Assembly (NCBI GenBank): GCA_032717465.1 | Contig: CM064665.1 | Span: forward strand, 23,846,588 to 23,910,587 | Direction of reading: 5' to 3' | Source: Coenobita brevimanus | Lineage: Eukaryota; Arthropoda; Malacostraca; Decapoda; Coenobitidae | DNA length: 64,000 bases | Shown here: positions 35,046-45,915 of the stretch, in pieces | Position numbering within the stretch: the stretch's first letter is position 1 | Layout: each line of letters starts with the position of its first letter | Program-made: the position numbers and the translations under genes | The notes under the pieces: generated by a model | Told to the model about the DNA's origin: nothing | What the model saw: the letters and a program-made list of their open reading frames with translations, nothing else | Databases searched by the model: none

Positions 35046-35860
35046 ATGACGACCAAGGACCGGACAAAGGACATTGTAATCGGAACGTGGAATGTAAAGG
35101 GAGCGAATGATGAGGTGAAAGAGAGAGAGAGATTGTCCAGGTGCTTGAGGGTGCGAAAGTTGATGTATGCGGAATAACTGAAACAAATTGGAGAGGTGAG
35201 AGTGTGAGAGAATGGGAGTATGGATGGGGTATATGTGCAGGAGTAGGTGAGAATGAGAGGGCAAAAGAAGGAGTATGTATAGTTGTGAGTAAAAGATGGA
35301 AGAAGAGCATAAGAGAGTATGGATCAGTTGGGTCAAGGATTGTGTGGGTAAGATTGAAAGTTGGAATACAAATGTGGGCGACTGTGTGTGTGTGTGTGTG
35401 TGTGTATGCACTAACGCAAGATCGTGCAAGCAGAGTGAAAGAAGAGTTCTGGAGAAATTTGGAAGTGTGCATGGAAAAGTTTGGAAGGAATGAGAGAGTG
35501 TTTTTGATCGGTGATATGAATGGTAAAGTAGGGAATGTGAAGGTGGATGGAATAGTTGGTGAGTGGGGTGTGCCTGCTGAGATAGATGAAAATGGCAGTG
35601 CGTTAGTGGACATTTGTGTTTGGAGGGGGTTGGTGATAGCCAATACTCTCTTCAGGCACAAAATGATCCACAGGTATACATGGCGAGTGATGAGAAGGGG
35701 GGGTGGTGAACTGAATGAAAGGAAGGCAATGATTGATTATGTGTGTGTGGATGAAAGGATGCGAAAATGTGTAATGGATGCAAGAGCTTTTACAGGTTGG
35801 GGGAGTGGACTTTCTGATCACTACTTGGTGGTGGCCAGAATCAAGATCCAATTAGGATGA
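35046..35860 (+). pseudogene. Element D endonuclease with in-frame (GT)n expansion
   Basis: The ORF probably starts at ATG 35046, with IVIGTWNVKGAN as the first EEP motif. A one-base shift near 35140 moves to the frame containing DVCGITETNWRG, VFLIGDMNGKVG and SGLSDHYLVVARI, so the catalytic Asp-Asn and Asp-His remain. Between them, 35382-35405 is a (GT)n microsatellite read as alternating Val-Cys, where sister sequences would have an ordinary beta-strand. It keeps frame because its length is a multiple of three overall. Three TGA stops at 35858, 35867 and 35870 follow, each possibly from TGG. Confidence 0.85.
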
Positions 35861-35908
35861 AGAAATTGATGAAGGGAAGGACAGGAAGAAGGAGTATTTG
35901 TAAGGAGA

Positions 35909-38062
35909 GTGGAAAGGTTACAAGAGGATGAGAAAAAGGCAGAGTATAAGAGAGAAGTGGAGGAACGATTGGGCAAATATGAATTGGAGCAGATGGGGGA
36001 CGTGGAAGGTGTGTACAGGATATTTACAGAAGAAATATGTGCAGCATGTGATGTGGTGTGCGGGATGAAGAGAAGACGGAGGGTTGTGCAAGGAACAGCG
36101 TGGTGGAATGAAGAGGTGAGACAGGCTGTGGCACAAAAGAAGAAAGCATACAATGAATGGATGAGAAATAGGGGCTTGGAAGAAGTTGAGAGGCGGAAGA
36201 GAGAGTTATATGTAGAAAGAAAGAGAGAGATGAAAAGTTTAGTAAGAGAGAGTAAGAAGAGAGCGGATGAGGAATTTGGAATGAACTTGAGTGTAAAGTG
36301 GAGGGAATGTAAGAAAATGTTCTGGAAAGAGGTGAAAAGAGTAAGACAGGGTGGAAGTGAAGTTAGCAGGGGAGTGAAAGATAAAAATGGTAGATTACTT
36401 GTGGAGAAGGGAGAAAAAGTGAGCAGATGGAGAGAACACTTTAAGGAATTGTTGAACATAGAGGATGGAAGTAATGCCAGTATAAGTGGCTGGGGAATGG
36501 CTGGGAGAAGGAGGGGGGTGAGAAGACAGGAAGAAATCAGCAGGATAGAAGTTGTGGAAGCAATGAAGAAAGTTAAATTGGGGAAAGCCCCAGGAATTGA
36601 TGGAGAGTGTGGTGAAATGCTGAAGTATGGGGGAGAGATAGTAGAATGGATGTGGAAAATGTGCAGATTGACCTAGGAGGAAAGTAGAGTCCTGGAGGAT
36701 TGGAAGTCAGGTATAATTATTACCTTGTGCAAAGGAAAAGGGGAAAAAGAAGTGTGTGGTAATCATAGGGACATCTGTCTTCTTAGTATAATAGGAAAAA
36801 TGTATGGTAGGATACTTATTGACAGAGTTAGAGAAAGAATAGAGGAATTAGTTGGAGAAGAACAGGGAGGCTTTAGGAAGAGAAGAGGTTGTGTAGATCA
36901 AAAATTCATTCTTAGATCTTTAGTGGAAAAGTTTCTAGAGAAGAGAAAGAAGTTGTATGCGGCTTTCATGGATTTGGAGAAAGCATATGACAGGGTGGAT
37001 AGACAAGGATTGTGGAAAGTAATAAGAATATTTGAAGTAGATGGGAAGTTGTTGAATGCTTTGAAGAGTATGTATGATGGTGCTAAGGCTGCAGTGCGTG
37101 TGGATGGTGAACTGAGTAAATTTTTCTCTTTGAAGGTTGGGTTGAAACAGGGATGTGTCATGTCTCCATGGTTGTTCAATCTGTACATGGATGGGGTAAT
37201 AAAACAGGTACAAGGTAGGGTAGTGGATGTTGGAGTGGCCCTGGTGAGAGAGGGTAGTGTTTGGAAACTCCCTGTACTGTTGTTTGCAGATGATACTGTG
37301 CTGTTGAGTGAAGACGAAGGAGAGCTGCAAGGCTTGGTAGATGAGTTGGGGAGAGTGTGTAAGAAACGGAATCTAAAGGTGAATGTAGGGAAGAGTAAAG
37401 TGATGGTCTTTGAGAGAGGTGAAGTCAGTGAACGTACTGCGAGGTTGGATGGTGAGGAATTGGAAAATGTGAGTACGTTTAAGTACTTGGGTAGTGTGAT
37501 GAGTAAGGATGGAGGTTTGGAGGGTGAAGTGCTTGAAAGGGTACAGCAGGGAAGAAAGGTTGCTGGTTCTTTGAAAACAGTGATAAGAAGCAGGGAAATG
37601 AGCATGGAAGTGAAAAAGTTACTACATGACAGTATTGTGATACCAACTCTAACGTCTGGAAGTGAAGCTTGGACGTTGCTGGAAGGATACAAGTCAAGAG
37701 AGAGAGCCAAGGAAATGAGTTATTTAAGAGGAGCCTGTGGAGTCACATGGAGAGACAGGCTGACAAATGAGGATATAAAGGAACGTTGTGGTGTGGATGT
37801 GGATGTGATAGGAAGCGTTAGGAGGAATACACTGAGGTGGTTTGGCCATGTGGAGAGGATGGAGGGTGAAAGATTGACGAAGGGAGTGTATGTGAGTGAG
37901 GTGGAGGGGGGAAGAGGGAGGGGGAGGCCGAGGATGAGATGGAGGGATGGAGTGGAGAGGTATATGAGAGAGGGGTGTGTGAGTTGGGAGCGGGGCAGTG
38001 AAATGGCGGGGGACAGGGCGACGTGGAGACGATTTGTTTGTGGCCACCCCAAATGGGATTGA
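35909..38062 (+). pseudogene. Element D reverse transcriptase, one in-frame stop
   Basis: After the linker (KKMFWKEVKRVRQG), the RT shows GKAPGIDGECGEMLK, then a TAG at 36674-36676 in CRLT. In the same frame follow ITLCKGKGEKEVCGN, GEEQGGFRKRRGCVDQ, FMDLEKAYDRVDR (palm A), VGLKQGCVMSPWLFN (palm B), LLFADDTVLLSED (catalytic FADD), VSTFKYLGSVMS, and a conserved C-terminus with TLRWFGHVERMEGE and GRGRPRMRWRDG. The frame 36725-38062 is 445 codons without interruption, so this is the best preserved RT in the window. Confidence 0.9.
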
Positions 38063-38098
38063 GGCGTTTGGCAATAGATAAATAGATAGATAGATAGA

Positions 38099-38643
38099 CT
38101 ATGAACCATCAGAGGAACAAGTGATTACATTTTGAAAAAAAAAAAAAACTGTAATGCCAACTCTGTTTTCACCAGATATAGACCATAATGGGTGGCAGGG
38201 GTGAGAGTCAGGACAAATGAACCAGCCTTCAAAATACTCGGTCAAAGGTAACGGTCACAGGGCAGTGTCATTGGTTCGGACCTTTAACTCAATGAGATCT
38301 GGTTCGATTTGTACGAAATTTGATGGAAGGATCTGACGTCACTTAACGATGAGATAACCACATTTTAAGAACAGTGCATCGAAGGTGAAGGCCACTGGGC
38401 AAGGATGCTGTACTTTCCAAGTGCTTCTTCTTGTTTCATCTTACATTGGACGATTTTATTCTGTTGAGAAAGCAATAAGAGCCTGTGTTAATACTGGTAC
38501 CATTAACCCTCTCATGGTTAGAACAAATCAAGCATTTTACTCCAAGTATCACGAGATATTTTATTCAGCTAAATGTGTTTTATCTGTGTGAATTTAGATG
38601 CTGGCATCATTAACTCTCTCATGGCCGGGACAATCCAACCTAT
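38099..38643. repeat. Degenerate tandem repeats flanking element D
   Basis: Words such as GGTAACGGTCACAGGGCA (38251) and GTACGAAATTTGATGGAAGG (38312) match the 27700-28262 family. From 38445 ACGATTTTATTCTGTTGAGA and repeated ATTAAC(C/T)CTCTCATGG (38513, 38608) match the ACGATTTTATTC family. No gene. Confidence 0.55.
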
Positions 38644-38644
38644 A

Positions 38645-38735
38645 TATGCCGCCTCATGGATCAATCGGTAGAGAGGTGGTCTGCAGTCCTAACGGACCCA
38701 GGTTCGAATTCCGGCTGGGGCAGGGAACAGTTTAA
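38645..38735 (+). mobile_element. tRNA-related SINE, left part (split by piggyBac)
   Basis: The head resembles a tRNA: ATGGATCAATCGGTAGAGAG (box A-like, 38655) and GGTTCGAATTCC (box B, 38701-38712), an internal RNA polymerase III promoter. The SINE resumes at 42825. The uninterrupted relative at 56148-56495 confirms the junction. A functional tRNA is excluded because the anticodon arm does not fold into a 7-nt loop and the sequence is followed by SINE body. Confidence 0.8.
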
Positions 38736-39129
38736 CCCGTCACGTCCCGAGGTTTTCCGCACCTCCGACATCCCCCAGTCCCGAGCCTTTTTGGAATTTT
38801 TTTTTTTTTTTTTTTGGCTAAAACTTCCGCTTTGGTTGAGAAACGAAGGAAAATCACCAAGAAAGGGCTTACCGTGATCTATAAGTGGTCGGAACAGGTG
38901 AGTTCCCCCGCGCGAGGTATCGTATTCTTTCATTGACGTGTCAGGCGCTCATGTTTTGTATGGCAGGGAATAGTGGGAGAAACAACACACAACACCTCTA
39001 TATTTATTGAATTTGAACTAATAAACAATAACAGTAGCAATATAATGGATTTCAGACACATATATATGAAAAATAAGCATTGTACCATCGCGCGAGCATA
39101 GCGAGTTAGGTCCGAGTCGTAACATGTTA

Positions 39130-40070
39130 TATGCTAAGTTTCTGGTCAGTCAACATATCATTTTTTCTACTTGTATACTTCTGTTTCAATGACATTTTAC
39201 CAATTACAACTGTTTGTAAGTGTTTTCAGATGTTTTCATTCATTATGATGACATGCAGCATAAGTTTAGCACACATCAGCTTAGGAAGCGCACTCGCTAT
39301 GACTCGTATTTCAACATAACCAATTGTTTTATCACTTTCCTATTATTTTTCCCTTTACATAGAACCTTTCCTCTACCACTGTAAATGTTTTCAATTATTT
39401 ACATTCATTACGAGGGCATTTAGCGATATGCTAGCGCATATTCACGTAGCAATCACAATCTCAAACACTCGTGTTTCATCTTCTACTTTATTTATTCACT
39501 CCAATTATACTTTCCCACTTACATTACACACGTTTACACCCCTATACTGCACTATACATAGTTACTGGCATTATTTATTCAAGTGAGCGTCAGAATATCG
39601 CATGAAAATACCCTCGCAATGAATGTTTCGACCAACATAATACTCAAACACTTATATACTAATTCTTCACATATATTACACACTTTCCTACTTGTTGACT
39701 TCTATTTTCATTATTACGGGCCTTATTCACTCAACTGAGCGTCAGGATATCGCATCTCTATACACACGCTATGAATATTTTGACTTAGAATATATTTCAG
39801 CACTTATAATAATTTGAACATATATTATACCCGTTAGCATTTCCAATAATAATAATTACATATTTACGGGCCGTATTTATTGCACTGAGCGACAGAATAT
39901 CGCATCATAAAACCCTCGCTATGTATGTTTCCACTTACAGCATATTTATACACTTACATACAATTTTTGCACTTATGTTATACCCGTATGCACTTTATGC
40001 TAATATTTGGAGATCAACATGACTGATAATTTCACTGAGCGTCTGTTTGTCGCATTTACTTCATAGTTTC
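39130..40070. repeat. 150-bp tandem repeat in piggyBac 3' region
   Basis: GAGCG(T/A)C(A/T)G...ATCGCAT recurs at 39585, 39737, 39887 and 40037, spaced 152, 150 and 150 bp, with weaker units upstream near 39285 and 39430. Each unit ends in CTCGCTATG.ATGTTT. The array lies between the transposase stop and the left terminus and may carry transposase-binding sites. This function is inference. Confidence 0.8.
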
Positions 40071-40095
40071 AGCGTCCTATCGCATTCACACCATA

Positions 40096-41541
40096 TCAGA
40101 ATTGCATCAACGTGTGATATTCGCTGAAACATGGGTGAATACACAGACCCACGTCACATTCCACACACTCATAGCGGGTGTCCTTCCTCTGTGTCGTGAG
40201 TCTCACCCGGGAATTGCTACACACGTGACACCTGCGTTGGGGCCTAGGTCTGTTTGGCTGGGGAGGGATAGTAGTGGGGAAATGGCGGCCGGATATTCTC
40301 AGGGGAGTTTGGGCAATAGGGGCAGTGCGGGTGCGATGTTGGGGCCTTTCAACAGCATAACGTGCAAACATCTCTCTTGTGAGCTCCCTCACAAACCCTT
40401 CAAAGGTTTCCTGAACTCCTGTTGTCATGGCGTGAAGGTGGTGGCAATTCAGAACAGTGATGTCTAGCAAGTGAAAGAACAGTTTCTTATACCACTTCAT
40501 TGTGGTCCTGGCACACTCTACCGTCGATATCATGGAGTCTGACTGGTCCACCAGGCGCATGTTTATGTTATAGTCCATGACACACTCAGGTTTCCAAATG
40601 TGACGCCTGTTCTCGCTACGGTAATCTACGGAATCAGTACGGTGCATCAAGGGGCGGTGAACCGTTGACAAGAGGCTTACTTCTCTATTGTGGTTCCACA
40701 CAGTTGCAAGGATGTTGTTGGCGTTGAAGAAGACAACCTCATTCCTGGCAAGTTTCTGCCCTACCTTGGCCATGTGACGCCGGTTCACCTTCACGGTTCC
40801 ACAGACTCCCGTTTCATGCGTGTGAAGATAACGAGCGAGAAGAGGGCTAGTGTACCAGTTGTCCAGGTAGAGGACGTGACCACGATGAAGGTAGTCTTTT
40901 ATCATTGTCTTTACCACTGCTCCCGACAGTCCAATACTTCGAACTTCTATTATGACTGTCTGTGCACCTGTGTACAAGACTATGTCTTGCACGTATCCAC
41001 TCCTACAGTCGCACATAACAAAGATCTTGAACCCAAAACTGTGCCTTTTGCTGGGTATATACTGCCTAAATGAAATATTACCTCTCCACAACACGAGACT
41101 CTCGTCTATGACGAGGTCTCTATAGGGATAAAATGACGAACGAAAGGTTTGCCTCAGGTGATCAAAGACCAACCTAATTCGCCTCATTTTATCTGTGTCG
41201 TTCGCATTTGCAGGATCATCAGCATCATAGAAATGGAGGCGACTTAGAATTTGTTGAAACCGATTACGGCTCATCACTTGCCCAAATATTGGGGTAAACA
41301 TAACAGGGTCCCTTGTCCAGTAAGCAGGAATTTTATTCTTTCGTATAATACCCATCAAAAGGACCAGGGCAAAAAATAGGAACATTTCTGAGAGGGAGAC
41401 AGGGTAATCATATATGATAGAATGCCTGCTCCTTGTTCCCAATCTTTCACTCTCAAGGCGCTGGGTGCTTGCAAAAAGGTTGGTTTGGTAAACAATCTGC
41501 TCCACGAATGCCTCACTAAAAAACAGGTGGAAAAAATCCAA
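40096..41541 (-). pseudogene. piggyBac transposase, catalytic and Cys-rich domains
   Basis: This 481-codon frame begins within DFFHLFFSEAFVEQIVYQTN, the usual start of the DDE_Tnp_1_7 domain. The three catalytic aspartates are in recognisable places: DLVIDESLVLWRG (about residue 144), HVLYLDNWYTSPLLA (about 229) and VMDYNINMRLVDQSDSM (about 340). The C-terminus holds CHVCSN and CVECDVGLCIHPCF, the cysteine-rich domain that binds transposon ends in this family. It would excise and insert the element at TTAA. It is separated from its N-terminal half by a one-base frameshift at about 41543. Nothing else in this part looks damaged. Confidence 0.93.
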
Positions 41542-42560
41542 CCTGGTGGAATTACGGTGAATTCCGGGAGCAATGCAGCCAGAGCGCCCCTGCCAGTGAA
41601 GGGGTGAATGAGGGGAGAAAAATCACTCCCATCCTCCCAGTTCCATCCCACAAATCCCTCGTCCCCATCATCCCCATCACCGCCTTCGTCTGGGTGGGAA
41701 AGAGATCCTGGTGGGGGAGGTGGGGGAGAAGGAGTGCGGAGGGCTTCCCCACTGTCACTCCTCTTCCCTCTGCCTTTACCCTTTCCCTTTCCCTTACCCT
41801 TATGGCCTTGAGGAACATTAGGGGGCTGTGGGGATGAAATAGGGGAATACTGGGGAGCATAACACGTGCTGGGGAGTGGTTCCTCCCCACCTTCCCCCTC
41901 CATGACAACACCACGTGATTTCTCACGCACCCTAGCTCGACCACGTGTTAGGGGATATTGGGGAACATAAGACGTGCTTGGGAGTGGTTCCTCCCCACCT
42001 TCCCCCTCCATCACAACCCCACGTGATACTGAACGCACCCGCACTCGCCCACGTGGTACACTACGCTGCCTCACACTACCTAGGGAAAGCAATGACTCAC
42101 TCACGTCACTCTCACTTTCCCTAATCCTCCCTGCACTTTCCGTTTCACTCCCCACTCCCTCCACGGCACTTCCTAACTCCCCAAACAAAATACTAGGCTC
42201 ATACCTGCTCGTCCGACGTGGTGTGCGCTCTGGGCCACGATGAGTGATTACCTCACGTCCATACCACGTGGCAGCACGTCCCACGACTCCGTCCTCGTCC
42301 TCGTCATCGAAATCTGGTTCCACATCACGTTGGGGCTGGGCATAGGATGTTGCAAGTGGTTTCTTGGCCGGCTGCCCCTCTCTAGCAGCACGGTAAGTCA
42401 CGTACTGCCGTTTCCTGGGAGACGGGACTTCTTCATCACTGCTGGTGGTTTCTTCCTCATCTGGCTGCACATAATCTTTATCCACAACCTCGTCGTCCAG
42501 TGGGGAATCACTGTCGCCTGTAAAGGCGTCCAGGGCGGCTTGAATTTCGCCCTCTGAGAG
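41542..42560 (-). pseudogene. piggyBac transposase N-terminal region
   Basis: The frame runs from upstream of VDKDYVQPDEEETTSSDEE (about 42487) to AALLPEFTVIPPG (41545), where it meets the catalytic frame. It is acidic, Ser/Pro-rich and low-complexity, as expected of piggyBac N-termini. A 36-residue unit with RGVVMEGEGGEEPLPST occurs twice in tandem (108-bp DNA period, 41864 and 41972). The real start is uncertain: ATG at 42571 lies in another frame and the coding frame has a TAA just upstream, so one base seems lost near the start. Related N-terminal fragments lie at 52160-52265 and 55395-55510. Confidence 0.85.
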
Positions 42561-42824
42561 ACCTTAGCCATGTCTGAGCAGGACCATTGCTACCAGGTGA
42601 GTGGACGAGTGGTGGGTTAGCACGGGTCGCGCAGGGTCGCCGAGTGTCCCCGCCTGGTGGCAGGTATGGGAAGGTCATCCGAGCATACGTACCGCAAATC
42701 AAGCGCGAAATTTGAATATTGTCGAAATTATGCACTTTGCAATTGCACGACGTACCGATACGTCGCCGGGACTGGCAAATGCAAATCGTTGCAACGTACC
42801 CATACGTCGACGGGACGGGGCGGG

Positions 42825-43085
42825 TTAAGGATTTGAATCTCATTAAAGCAGGCTTTACTAATCTACCGGAAGGCCCGCCGACATGTCGTAAAAATACCCC
42901 CGCTAATACCAATACACCAGTCCTGTATGAGACAGCACTAGCATGTATTCAATATGGACGGTGGGTGTTAGCGCCGAAGTGATGACATGTAGAGGTGTAT
43001 GGTATGTAGGAGAACTGCTGGGTCTTGATAGCAGGCTGTGAAGCCTATGCCCAGAGTCGGACACATTAAAAAAAAAAAAAAAAAA
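42825..43085 (+). mobile_element. tRNA-related SINE, right part with poly(A)
   Basis: This continues the SINE after the piggyBac. GGATTTGAATCTC, CGACATGTCGTAAAA, AATATGGACGGTGGGTGTTA and the tail CCCAGAGTCGGACACATTA plus about 18 A are all shared with 56232-56495. Total SINE length without the insertion is about 350 bp. Confidence 0.88.
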
Positions 43086-43860
43086 GCGATTTCTTTTTAT
43101 TTTAATTCAGCTGCGAGTAATTTATAGGACACTCAGTCTTCTTGAGGAAAAATTAACTGTATCAGACTTGCATATGTTTGCGTCAGAGGTAGGAGTAAGG
43201 TGGATCAGAGAGAGAGAGAGAGAGAGAGAGTGAGATCATTATAATGGACCTATTGACCTACTGTATGTACTGTATTGCCTATGTAGGTAACTACAGTTTC
43301 TTCCAGCAAAATCGTATTTCGCATCCATTCTCTCTGGGTAACGATTTATCACAAAGCTGTCTAACCAGAATATGCCAGAATGTCCTTAGGTCCACAAAGT
43401 TCAAGGAATCACAGGCAAAATCATATTAATCTTTAAAATCTCGTTGAACCCTTCATTAAATATCTAGAATATAGTTTTCCCACTCCAAAGTGCGAGAAGT
43501 GCACAGTCTTCATGACGATTTCAAGATGAAAGTGTTGCCTAATAACTTCAACAAAAGAAAGATTTTAGGACTGATTATGTTATTATTATGGAAGTCGTTT
43601 TAGGGTTTAGGCTACTATTGTGTGATTTGCATTTGCTTTGAGGCTTTAGGTGGCGGCAAAGTTTTCCTGTGCTTATAGTACCAGCCATCAAAATTTTACA
43701 TGGGTTAAATGTGATTAGATCTGGTGAGAAAAACGTTAACTTAGCTGACTTGGATTGATGTGTGTCCTAAAACATCTCAACACCAGTAAGTTTCAGTGAT
43801 GTAGTGATTTCAGTCATGTGTTAATTTTGTCGTATTTGATATCATATTGACAACTAGACA
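43086..43860. other. Spacer with (GA)n
   Basis: (GA)11 at 43208-43231. No gene recognised. Confidence 0.6.
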
Positions 43861-44205
43861 GTTGTTGTTGTTGTGCTGCCACAGTCTGTCTGATCGAACA
43901 GAACCATATGACCACAGACGCCATCTCACCCCAGTTTTTGGTTATACGGTTACCACCCAGCGTTGTAAATGGCTACCTGGGTTATAGGAAATCATCAGTC
44001 TTCTTGATCAGTGAATATCATCATGAAGTGGGAAGACGTGTAATAAATTGTGACAGCAATTATGAGAGGAATTGAATGAGTGGAGGGCAGACACAGAAAA
44101 AGAATGTCAGTGGTGAAAGAAGTTGACAGCACTACATCAAGGGAGTGGATGATGGTGGCCACCACCTACCTCCAACCGAATGGGATATTGGGTAATACCA
44201 GTTTA
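43861..44205 (-). mobile_element. SINE-like repeat, copy 2, with (AAC)n tail
   Basis: On the - strand this starts near 44205 with GGTAGGTGGTGGCCACCATC and continues through CATTTACAACGCTGGGTGGT (about 43965). It ends in CAGCACAACAACAACAAC at 43861. It aligns along most of its length with 29596-29850. The simple-sequence tail indicates retroposition. Confidence 0.6.
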
Positions 44206-44644
44206 TGATGATTTCTTAGTAGTAAATAATAATGGTGTACTCTGTCTTGAGGTAATATAATATACTTTATCTTCATTTCACTGTGTCATAAATTGCTTGA
44301 AAGAAATGATCTTAAGAGGGTCCTAGTCGAGCCAAAATTGTTCCATCTTGCTAGTAAACAACATCTCTACATATGGTTAAAATTCTTCCATTGTAATCAT
44401 GTGTTTGTATGGACTATGGAAGTCCACTGACGGCTATGGAAAGGACGACATCCATCAACTGTCCTTGGGCAGACACAGTAGGTAAATGTAAACTTCATCT
44501 GTGGCGTCAGCACCTGAAGCACAAATCACTTGGTATTTGAATGTGTGGTGTAGAGGAGGACCATCTGACAGGATATTGGACCCTATGAGGCACTTGCCTA
44601 GACCGAGGAACAATTACTGGCGGTGTCTGGATGCTGGGGATGGA
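44206..44644. other. Spacer
   Basis: Nothing recognised. Confidence 0.45.
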
Positions 44645-45429
44645 GAGCAATGGAATAATTGCCTCTGAGGACGACGGGGAGGGGAGAGTGAACGGCACAC
44701 GATGGATGGGATTGCATTTAGAAGATATGGAGAATCATTAAACACAGGAGAATACATATATCCAGCCAGCTGTAGACAGCTGAAATATTACCTGCCTACA
44801 GCTGCGCTATATTTATAAATTTACATCCATTTATAAGTTTACATACAGGTATATTTTATTTACGAATATATTGTCTTTCTGTTCATGTTGGTCAGAACAC
44901 TAAGAAATAGTTGGGATAGGCGCGTGATGGGGAAAAAAATCGCCTGGTGAGCAGCAAGACTTTGATTTAAGATCCACCTCCCTCCCATCATCCACAGACA
45001 GACAGACAGACAGACAGACGGGGGGTGGGATGCAAGGCAACTTTTACAGTATAGTAGTGCGTCATCGAATGCAGAGGACTAACCTCTTCAGTATAATGAT
45101 ATTTCAGTTAATTTATGCCTCCAGGTGATTTTGTTTCTGATAAAAGAGATCTTTCATTGTGAAGAGGTTGTAAAGCGTTCATGAACACCATTAGTGGGAT
45201 GACAGCCTTGTATATCCTTCCTGCTGCCGTCAGTGGAGTTTAACTTAGCACAGTAAAGACGCTCATATTGAAGAAGAGGTGGTAGTCAAGTGGTAAACGG
45301 AGGATTGCTGACCGAGGTGCAGACATCAGTACCAGCTGGGGAAGGGTACAGCCTGAAATATAGATTTTGTTAATACCATCACACCAGTGATGAACCAAAC
45401 AGCCTTATGGTGTTTTATTTTACACAGTT

Positions 45430-45833
45430 AGGTGTCTGTTGATCAAGGAAGGAAGAGTGGCTCTGCGTGACAGAAATAAATGGAGAGAAATTGTTAATGA
45501 ATAGATGATGACGCAGCCCTGAGGGAAATTCTCCCGCATTTGGTCTGATCAGGTAGTCAGGTCGGGTGCGGGTAAGGGGATGGGTCTATTATGATGTGGC
45601 AGGGGTAAACCAGCTATGCTGTCGGGCCCTGCTGCGGATGTCACTGATTGCACTTCGCAGTTGACCCTTGTGCGGTGTGATGCGGTGAGGATCTGTTCCT
45701 TCTCTCCTTTGGGGCTAAGATGCGAATGAATGTGTTTGAATGGATGAGTAAATGGGAAGTGTGTCGTCCTGTCTCTACTACCTCCCTTTCCTTGGGGGAA
45801 GCAGCCTAGGTATATAGATAGATAGATAGGTAT
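45430..45833 (+). mobile_element. 5'-truncated LINE (element C family)
   Basis: From TGTCTGTTGATCAAGGAAG this matches the complement of element C from about 12045 down to its 3' end (11655). It includes GTGACAGAAATAAATGGAGAG, the ORF stop and the 3' UTR (TTATGATGTGGCAGGGGTAA). It ends CCTAGGTATATA plus (GATA)n. TAGGT flanks both ends and may be the target duplication. Only the last few codons of the ORF are present. Confidence 0.88.
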
Positions 45834-45849
45834 TAGTGTTCATGTGGAG

Positions 45850-45915
45850 ATGTTAGACACCATCTTTTGTGCGTAGAAGGACTGCCCAGAGTTCGACGCA
45901 TTAAAAAAAGAAAAA
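45850..45915 (+). repeat. Degenerate SINE-type tail
   Basis: ACTGCCCAGAGTTCGACGCATTA plus A-rich sequence matches the SINE tail and corresponds to 940-995 in the other arm. Confidence 0.5.

Larger units (their letters stand above)
34885..38098 (+). mobile_element. Near full-length RTE-like LINE, element D
   Basis: The 5' part has CCCAGTATCC and TCGTAAAAGGCGACTAAAAG (34941-34960). An endonuclease plus RT ORF then runs from about 35046 to 38062, followed by a very short 3' UTR and a (GATA)n tail (38077-38097). There is no ORF1. It lies within degenerate tandem repeats seen at both 27.7-28.3 and 38.2-38.4 kb. Two truncated relatives are at 3262-3662 and 29165-29515. Inactive because of one frameshift and several stops. 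Confidence 0.9.
38732..42828 (-). mobile_element. piggyBac-like transposon, 4.1 kb
   Basis: Bounded by TTAA at 38732-38735 and 42825-42828. The termini are inverted: TTAACCCGTCACGTCCCG at the left end and TTAACCCGCCCCGTCCCG on the complement of the right end. The transposase reads leftward (42560-40096), followed by a 1.3-kb 3' region with 150-bp repeats. The target is a SINE, and both the TTAA duplication and the empty site are visible in this window. Structure and the TTAA target are diagnostic of the superfamily. Confidence 0.95.

Noticed and set aside
35002..35661. 219-codon - strand frame opposite the element D endonuclease
   Set aside because: Antisense shadow of the LINE ORF; no motif.
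38648..38718. tRNA gene
   Set aside because: It has A and B box-like words but no proper anticodon arm or acceptor pairing, and it is the head of a SINE also present at 56148.
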